NCBI GenBank assembly: GCA_003586115.2
Contig: QVOM02000112.1
Location: 45,500,743 to 45,564,742, forward strand
DNA length: 64,000 bases
Direction of reading: 5' to 3'
Source of the DNA: Salvator merianae
Taxonomy: Eukaryota; Chordata; Lepidosauria; Squamata; Teiidae
Part shown: piece by piece, positions 57,397 to 64,000 of the stretch
Numbering within the stretch: position 1 is the stretch's first letter
Layout: every line of letters starts with the position of its first letter
Program-made: the position numbers and the translations under genes
The notes under the pieces: generated by a model
What the model was told of the DNA's origin: nothing
The model's database searches: none
Seen by the model: only the letters and a program-made list of their open reading frames with translations

Positions 57397-59326
57397 GGCC
57401 GCGGTCGGACATCGTCAAAGCAGAGATATGTAATCCGTATAGAAGAGTACGCGCAGTGAATTCGTCCTTTGGTCGTCCTCTGGTCGTTCCCACAGTTACA
57501 ATGTAACACGGAGTCAATTCGTACTTGCTCGTTCCCACACTGATATTTCCCGTGCCTCCACCCCTTGTCAAAATCTCCTCCCTATGCAGTCAGCGACTGG
57601 CTGTGTCAAAATCCCCTCCCTATGCAGTCAGCGATTGGCTGCAGTCCCAACATTCAAATCTTGACGTCACGGGGCGGGAAAGTTAAGCTCTGCTCTTGCT
57701 GCTGCCTGGATTCATTTGGCAGCGTTACTATGCATTGTCCATTTGCTCTATCTACTCAAGCAGGACTTTAAAACTATGGCCACGGTCGGACATCGTCAAA
57801 ACAGAGATTTAAAACTATGAAACTTTAAAAAACTAAAAGGTTTTGACATGCTAATGAAGTTTCTGCTCCCCTGCTACTGCACTTTAACGCAACTGCGCAT
57901 TTTAAAAGTAGCATAAAAGCAGGAGAGGTCCATAACAAAAGGAAAAACTGGGGAGGGAACGTGGGGGGGGCTACTATTTTGACAATGCTATTGTGACAGC
58001 AAATGGATTCTGACTCATCTGCCTTGAAGAGATCCCCCGAGCATTTGTCACGGGGCGGGAAAGTCAAGCTCTGCTCTTGCTGCTGCCTGGATTCATTTAA
58101 TATGCATTGTCCATTTGCTCTATCTACCCAAACAGAACTTTAAAACTATGGCCGTGGTCGGTCATCGTCAAAGCAGATATTTAAAACTATGAAACTTTAA
58201 AAAACTAAAAGCTTTTGAAATGCTAATGAAATTTCTGCTCTCCTGCTACTTCACTTTAACGCAAATGCGCATTTTAAAAGTAGCGTAAAAGCAGGAGAGG
58301 TCCATAACAAAGGGAAAAACTGGGGAGGGAACGTGGGGGGGGGCTATTATTTTGACAGCGCTGCTATTAAAGAGAAGCGAAGAGAAAGAATAAGAATAAT
58401 CCTGCAGCTATGCCAAAAGTGGGAGGGGGGAATAAAAGGCAGGGATCTCAACGTGCAGCTCAATAGGTAAGAACTCGGCTGGAGCAAAGGAATGTGGAAA
58501 TACAACTCAAGGCAGGCAGGCAGGGCGCAGAGGGAAGGGAGACAGAACTCGGCCGCTGCAACCACACGCGGCCATGAGCGCGGAGAAGTCGCCCGGGAAG
58601 CCCCACCTGCAGCCGCCTCGCCGCTCCCCAACAAGTTGCCCAGCCGGGCTACCGTTCAGGCAGGAGCTGGGGTGGGGAAGACGGGTCGCCGTGCGCGGGA
58701 GCCTCCGTCCAAGGCGGCGCTGGGGTCTGTTGTTTTAATCCCCCAAGTCTGGCAAGCGAATGTCATCGCCGGGGGGGGGTCTCATCCGCCGCATCGCCAG
58801 CGGTAGTAGGAGCAGCAAATTCTACCACCTCTGCCTGCTCCATTGCCCCTTCTCGGCTTTAGCAGGGCCAGCGATGGAGCCCCCTTCCCTGCTTTAAGAC
58901 AGTCCGTAACAAGTTTCAGCTCTTGGGGCAAATTTGGCCAATAAGTATCATAGCAACATGCGGTTTCTTTTCCGCTGACAGCAACGGGGATAATGGAGGC
59001 GCTTCCTGCCCACCCACAAAGTCTGTCATTGGACAGCACCAAATGGGGATCCCTCCCTCTGCACGGCCACAAAAAATTACATAATCGCTTTCCTCGTGCC
59101 CACAGCACAAAGTAAAGCGCGCTAGCGATCTGGAACGGCTTGAGAGTTGATAAAATCCGAAGACAAAGTAATCCGCATTTAGCCAATTTAATCCTTAAAA
59201 ATTACGGAACGGGAAGATCATGTCGGGACAGCGGGAAGTGAAGACTGATTAAATGTCGTGTCTGTCAGGACAGCGGGAAGTGAAGACGGCCTTTAAACTG
59301 ATTAAATGCCGTGTCCGATCGCGGCC
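57397..59326 (+). mobile_element. Harbinger-like non-autonomous DNA transposon, copy 3 (1930 bp)
   Basis: The left terminus is 'ggccgcggtcggacatcg' and the right terminus, in reverse complement, 'ggccgcgatcggacacgg'. TTA stands directly outside both ends (57394-57396 and 59327-59329), matching the TWA duplication of PIF/Harbinger elements. The left terminal sequence occurs two more times inside, at 57778 and 58150, in direct orientation. The segments 57671-58040 and 58052-58351 are a tandem duplicate with a period of about 375 bp, and 57567-57643 has a 38-bp tandem duplicate ('tatgcagtcagcgactggct' core). A CpG-rich block (58490-58800) absent from copies 1 and 2 sits inside. No transposase frame is seen. 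Confidence 0.85.
58490..58800 (+). other. CpG-rich segment inside the transposon, with ATG in good context
   Basis: The only clear CpG-dense stretch in the window. An ATG at 58574 lies in 'gcggccatgagcg' context and opens a 54-codon frame (start MSAEKSPGKPHLQPPRRS; last codon at 58733-58735, stop TAA at 58736-58738). No homologue is recognised. Candidate explanations: a captured first exon or promoter of a host gene, or simply CpG-rich transposon sequence. A TATA-like 'aataaaaggcagggatctca' at 58430 and a 'caatag|gtaaga' donor-like site at 58461-58472 lie upstream. Most likely non-functional. Confidence 0.35.
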
Positions 59327-59394
59327 TTAGAGAAGAACCTTCATGAAATTTAATTCAGACACAAATACGCAGCAAATAGTCCTTCCTATCGACT

Positions 59395-59710
59395 ACGATT
59401 GTCTGGAGAGGCCCTCCTAGATGGTGTTCATGAGGTCATAGCTAGAGAGAACTTTTGCTGTGGTGGGCTTAAGGTTTTAGAATAGCCTCTCTTTAGCAAA
59501 ACACTAGGAACAGTTATTATGTATTTTTTGATGCCTGTTGAAAACCCACTTATTCACTCAGGTACTTAAGGAATTAAGAATGCTTTTTCCCCTTTAATTT
59601 TTTTTTTCCTTCTACTGCTAACAGTTATTTTTAAATTGTACTGTTATAGATGTCTTGTATACCACCCTGGTACATAGGTGAAGGGCAGTATAAAAACTGC
59701 TACACAGATT
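59395..59710 (+). mobile_element. CR1/L2-type LINE 3' end, sense
   Basis: The plus strand encodes the end of the RT ORF in decayed form ('gagaggccctcctagatggt', 'gctgtggtgggcttaaggtt' then 'ttagaatagcctc', 'gatgcctgttgaaaaccca' then 'cttattcactcag'), followed by the tail 'gtataccaccctggtacata' and 'gaagggcagtataaaaac'. This is the sense version of the antisense copies listed above. Confidence 0.7.
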
Positions 59711-60099
59711 TTTCCCAATCAGTATTATTCAATCCCAACTGGTTGCACCTTAATATATTCTACACAGCTGGAGGCTTATAAATCACCCTGAACAACAGCC
59801 TACAGACAACATAGTACAATATCGCATGCAGAAGGTTACTGCAGCATAAATACCTGTGACAAAACTTCCATCTAGCAACAGTTGTAGTTGGTGAACAAAC
59901 TGAAACTAGTAAAGTGTTATGTTACTGTGTTTGCCTAGATGTTCATTGTTAATACAAGAGCCATAAGTGTTCCCTACAAGCTACATGTCTATCCTTTCAA
60001 ACAAAATTCACCTCTGTCTAAAATATACATGAAACACATAGGCCTGAGTACCAGCTACCCACAGCACCCTCATCTCCTTAAGAATTCAATTTACTGACT

Positions 60100-60330
60100 T
60101 ACATTCATTACTTCATTCATGAACCTGTCTGGCATATACACAGTCTCAGCTTCTCAGAAAAACTAGAACAGGGTGTCATCAACTTACAGATTATCTTTCA
60201 GCCCAAATTCTTTGATAATTTTACCCAGTAAATTCAAATAGATCGTAGGAACAGTGGAATTCAGAACTTCATGAGACTCCAAATTGTTCTCATGACTAGT
60301 TTCAGGTAAGTGACTGAGTTAAAACTGGAG
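60100..60330 (-). mobile_element. LINE RT fragment, antisense (diverged)
   Basis: 'agggtgtcatcaacttacag', then 'tttacccagtaaattcaaat' and 'atagatcgtagg', parallels the antisense catalytic region seen at 25310-25400 ('gctgggtgtcatctgcattt' ... 'cttcatatagatactaaata'). Decayed. Confidence 0.5.
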
Positions 60331-62400
60331 CAGCAATAGAACCACATTTTAAGTCATAGAGCTGCTGAAGTGAAGCATGGGATCTTAAAGGAGACCCCCT
60401 AACCCAGATGTGTTTAGCTATGACCAGTTATATCTCTGCCCAGCTCTCTGAAGAATCATCTCTTAAGGCTGAATATTCTTCCTCCTGCCAAGTCGACCCT
60501 GGACATGGTTTCTTCCATCTTAGGCTTCCTACCAGGAGCTAAGGCTTCCAAAACAACAGAGGAGATTTAGGAATCAAGGCTGAACTTAGGGTAAGATATA
60601 AGAAACTCAAACAAAGCATATTTGAGCTTTATCTTCAGGCTGCTTCTATTATTATTGCAAATTCATCAGGACTTTTGTTTGAGCAGCATTTTCTATAGAT
60701 TCTCCAAGCTTCTTCCTTCACAGAGATCTTCTGAAGACCTGGGGACTCTGACAAGCATCAATACCACTGATACTAACAAAAAATCTCTCATATTTTCTGA
60801 AACTGACCCTAAAATATGACTAGTCAAATGGTATTAGATCCACTAAGAAATCATACTGAAACAGCAGGCCGCACTTTCCTATCACTCTCATAATGATTAA
60901 ATCAGGGTGAGTAAGGCTTCCCATGCTCTCTTACAGGGCTTAAGGCCTTCTTCAGGCTCTTTCAGAACCACCTCTTGCCTTCTCCTACTCTGCAAACATC
61001 CCAACACAGTGATACATACATTTTAAGACAGAGGATATAGGATCTAGATACAGTGTTGAAAATGAGGAAGAAAATAACATTAATAATATTTTTTCACACA
61101 GACCGCAGTCCTAAAAACACTTAAGAGTAAGCCCCATTGAACATCATGTGATATACTCCTGAAAGGCAAAAAAAAGATCAGTACATATTTCAAAATAAAC
61201 TGACAGTATGGACTTAACAGATAAACTAACAAATCTGCATATGCTAAAAATAATACTGTCTATTCAATTACAGCTTGTATTTTCTGCTACATTACAAAGC
61301 ATGTGGTAAGAGACAACATATGCTCCACAAATGCTTTTTTAAAATACCCAGAATGTTACGGGCCACAGTAATGTCTAAACATTTAAAACGTTTAGAGAAA
61401 GGTTTTGCCCATTTAAAACAACATTTTGATGCTATTAAGATATAGTCACAATTTCTGCTGGGATTATGCTGGCGAGAAGCTTGTTTCCTGTACCATTTCT
61501 GTGAAAACCTGCTTTAGGAAATCACATTACAAGTAACAGCCCAATAGCCTGCTACTGTTAAATGTGTCATTTAGCTGAACACTTACACTTTGTTTATTTC
61601 TTATAATAGTTTTGTTGCTGTGCAAATCAGAAGATGTTGACTGGAATGATAAACCTGTTGAAGATGTGCTGTTTTCCAAATGGAGCATAATAAAATGGTG
61701 CAATAGTAGCACATCTTTCCAAATGTGGCCATCAATACGCGTGCAGTACAGAAGTGTTGATAATCATTTCCTAAACATGTACGTTACAGCTGACACTTTC
61801 ACACATCTTATTCTAAAAACATATTGGATCAATGTAAAGACTGAAAATGTGCTATCCAGCCCTGAAAAAGAGCTTTCTTCCTGTTTTTCCTGGAACAGTT
61901 AGATCTGCTGGTGACTTACCAAACTGTGTCAGCAGAAAGCTCTGGCTCAACCAAACCCATAATTTTCCACTGCTTACCTTTCTCTTCTACTACTCATAAT
62001 AGTATATCACACTATAACTTAAGTTCAAAAGTATATTTATTTAAATGGAAAACAAGTTTTGCTCTGGCTTAGGCTGTGTTTAGACTAAGCCCTCAACATG
62101 CAATGTGAGAGTTGGGAAAAGCAGCACTTGGTGACCATACACTGCTTCCCTACTGTTGATGTAAAAGTGACCAGAACACAACAACACCATGAAAAGGCAG
62201 AAGAGAAAAGGATTTTATGGAGGGGAAATTTTGGCTGGCTGTTTAGGGGTTCCTTTTGCAACTTCTAATGCATATAAAGCAACTCCCACTGTCTTTTCAC
62301 CTTGCCACAGTAATTAGGAAAACACAAACTCATAACAATATAGATATGAATAGAAAAGGCTTTATTTTGTAAATAGAGCAAGTATCAATACACAGCTTAG
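60331..62400. other. non-coding; one 96-codon open frame without support
   Basis: The plus-strand frame at 61612-61902 is open but has no recognisable domain or neighbouring exon. 61095-61160 ('cctaaaaacacttaagagta' then 'agccccattgaaca') resembles the common 'caatcctaa' repeat at 46013. Nothing else is assigned. Confidence 0.45.
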
Positions 62401-62439
62401 AGCCAATTTAGGAGTGATGGAGTAAGAAACTGTCAAGTA

Positions 62440-62845
62440 ACACTGATCGTGATTTGATTCAGCAATAACAGTAGTGTTGGGGGACTTGAACATCCTCCTG
62501 AGGATGCCTCCTATGGGCCGATTTGGAACTACACAGTCTCCATGTCTTTTATGGCAGGACATATGCTCAATCTCATGTTTGTCTCAGAGGGACTGGGGAT
62601 TGTCTATTCACAGGTGAATTTATTTTAAGTCTACCATCATGAATGGACTACTTTCTGGTAAAATCTGGGCTGTTAGAGACTTTTGTTCACTGCAGGGGGG
62701 GGAGACATATTTCTGTAGTCCACCCCCAGAGGTCTATGGAATCCTCAATGCTCTGGGAAAAATTCTGGCTGGCATGGTCACTACCCATCAAGGCTCTAGT
62801 TTCATTCTGCAGTCAGTACATGATAGTTCCTAAGTGCTCTTGATA
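62440..62845 (+). mobile_element. LINE ORF2 endonuclease fragment, sense
   Basis: In a decayed plus-strand frame, 'GDLNI' (the 'GDFN' box of APE-type endonucleases) at about 62480 is followed by 'GHMLNLMFVSEGLGIV' (the 'G..LDL.F......' region) at about 62560. Then comes a segment corresponding to 'SDH..V.F.L', and about 100 bases on 'RSMESSMLWEKFWLAW'. The pattern of non-LTR retrotransposon endonuclease followed by linker is recognisable. Several stops are present. Confidence 0.55.
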
Positions 62846-63224
62846 GTCCTGCATAGCTCACAGACATTGATTTTCCACTGATCTGCCGGTGATAAAACTG
62901 ACAGGTCGACAACTAGAGCACAAGTAGTGCAAATTCCAGGGTCATGTTTACCAAACTGTTAAGAGTTTCCACAATACAAGGAGTCTCTTCGTTCAGAGGC
63001 TCCCTGCAAAAGATGAAATTTGATAACCTTTCCTCAGGGCTCAGGCCAATAAGGGGAGGTAAGCTTTGAACTAACCAGGCATCACGTAAAGAAATTCGCC
63101 TGGTCTCCTTGAACCATTAGCCACACTCCCAAGCCCAGTTAGCTCTTGAGACCTTCAGAATGCACAGTACACCCCAACATATCTCTGATAGGGACAGTCA
63201 ACTTCTTGCAAGATTCTAGGAAGC

Positions 63225-63246
63225 ATTTAAAAAAAAAAAAAAAAAA
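63225..63246. repeat. poly(A) run
   Basis: About 18 consecutive A after 'gcattt', probably the tail of a retroposed sequence or a slippage site. Confidence 0.8.
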
Positions 63247-63339
63247 GCATTACTGGGACAAATATATCCTTTTTCTCAGTCTACTATTCTCAAATAGATG
63301 GAATGAGTGAATGCAACCATTTACTTCCGGATTTAAGAT

Positions 63340-63660
63340 GAGGAAGTGAGACAGCAGTGTACAGACCAGACATGATCTCACAAGAAATGTGCTGTCTTCC
63401 AGGTGCCCAAATCAAGGATGTGACCAATAAGCTGTCTAAATTCTTCAGTCCTATGGAGAGCTACCCATTCTTGATGACACATGTTGGGCCAAATGACAAT
63501 ACAAGAAAAGACCTTGCACGCAGCTACAGACTACGAAGACATGGGGAGGAGAGTAAAGGAACTGGGGATGCAGGCTGTTTTTTTCATTCTTCCTTCCAGT
63601 GGATGGACATGGTGCACAAAGACCCACACCTGAAATCAAATTTGAAAGGGTCTAGATAAT
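63340..63660 (+). mobile_element. CR1 ORF1-type (esterase-like) fragment, sense
   Basis: The plus-strand frame 63357-63659 contains 'CCLPGAQIKDVTNKLSKFF', 'SYPFLMTHVGPNDNTRKDL' and 'ARSYRLRRHGEESKGTGDA'. This matches the pattern 'CLPGA...DVT..L.......YP.L..HVG.ND........' of the ORF1 protein of CR1-type LINEs, a SGNH-hydrolase-like domain of unclear role in retrotransposition. The 'HVG.ND' block (normally HVGTND) is present with Thr changed to Pro. The frame continues into unrelated sequence, so it is a fragment. Confidence 0.75.
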
Positions 63661-64000
63661 CCATTTCCTCCAAGTATATCTGCTTCTGGGTAGCCACAAC
63701 TCTCTCAAGTACCCCAAAGGGATATTAATAACTGGGAGGTATTAATTTAATATCACTGGATCCAGGGAGGTCCTATTAAGGAGAGGGCATACTACAGATT
63801 CCTTAAATGCTGCTTGCATCTCCCCCTTTTGCAAAGAGGCATTTATATAAGCAATGATTCTCCTAGCTCACCCATCCAGGTCTTTGTAATGTGTACCAGG
63901 TTAGCCTTCCATTCACAATCAAGTCATGGATGACAGATGACTTGTTTTGGACTGACTTGGCATTTAACAACAGACCACAGGCCAGTAGGGAAGCTGACAG
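63661..64000 (-). mobile_element. LINE RT fragment, antisense (runs off the window)
   Basis: 'tttcctccaagtatatctgc' with 'aactctctcaagtacccca' and 'tatcactggatccagggagg' parallels 25680-25800 ('cttcttccaagcatgaggca', 'ctccaataccttgccaaaa', 'aatcttctggatctagaaag'). That is the antisense text around the 'NYRPVSNLPFL.K' region of the CR1/L2-type reverse transcriptase. It lies head to head with the sense CR1 ORF1 piece. Confidence 0.5.

Noticed and set aside
58574..58738. Calling the CpG-rich ATG frame a real gene
   Set aside because: It lies wholly within a non-autonomous transposon, has no homology I recognise and no confirmed splice partner. Kept only as a hypothesis.
61612..61902. 96-codon plus-strand open frame with protein-like residues
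   Set aside because: No recognisable domain, no flanking exon signals, and the antisense frame is also open. It is insufficient to call a gene or a processed pseudogene.

Overview
The window looks like ordinary AT-rich nuclear DNA of a squamate reptile (lizard or snake). No bacterial, plasmid or phage-like organisation is visible. The organism call rests on three things: a vertebrate-type multi-exon ciliary gene, abundant BovB (RTE) and CR1/L2-type LINE remnants, and SINE- and MITE-like elements of the kinds seen in squamates. I had no database access, so species is not assigned.

One protein-coding gene is supported. Seven short exons on the minus strand (54122 down to 11434) have good splice sites and join with perfectly matching codon phases into about 347 continuous residues with no stop. 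The joined protein has the ASH/MSP-like beta-sandwich character of the large axonemal proteins and is most likely the C-terminal part of CFAP47 (formerly CHDC2/CXorf22). The gene runs out of the window at both ends: the most 5' exon seen needs one base from an upstream exon, and the most 3' exon leaves two bases for a downstream one. No promoter, first exon, stop codon or poly(A) site of this gene was found.

Layout: 1-11433 is non-coding (BovB copies at 4.0 and 8.8-9.9 kb, a MITE, an L1-like tail, a hairpin). Exons lie at 11.4 and 12.7 kb. A 16-kb intron (13-29 kb) holds a MITE, a 115-bp tandem duplication, a Tc1/mariner element with readable inverted repeats, two LINE fragments and a GC-rich MITE. 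An exon lies at 29.0 kb. A 10-kb intron (29-39 kb) holds a nearly perfect palindromic MITE and a CR1-like remnant. Exons lie at 39.2, 41.0 and 42.6 kb. An 11-kb intron (43-54 kb) holds two copies of a Harbinger-like element, a SINE and LINE tails. An exon lies at 54.0 kb. From 54 to 64 kb there is a third, 1.93-kb Harbinger-like copy with tandem internal structure and a CpG-rich insert, then more LINE pieces.

The most noteworthy new-looking item is the Harbinger-like family (47.1-48.3, 52.2-52.9 and 57.4-59.3 kb). Two copies have 3-bp target duplications, and the third copy repeats its own left terminal sequence three times and carries a CpG-rich segment with a start codon in good context. 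I see no operon, CRISPR, toxin system or other unrecognised enzymatic system here.
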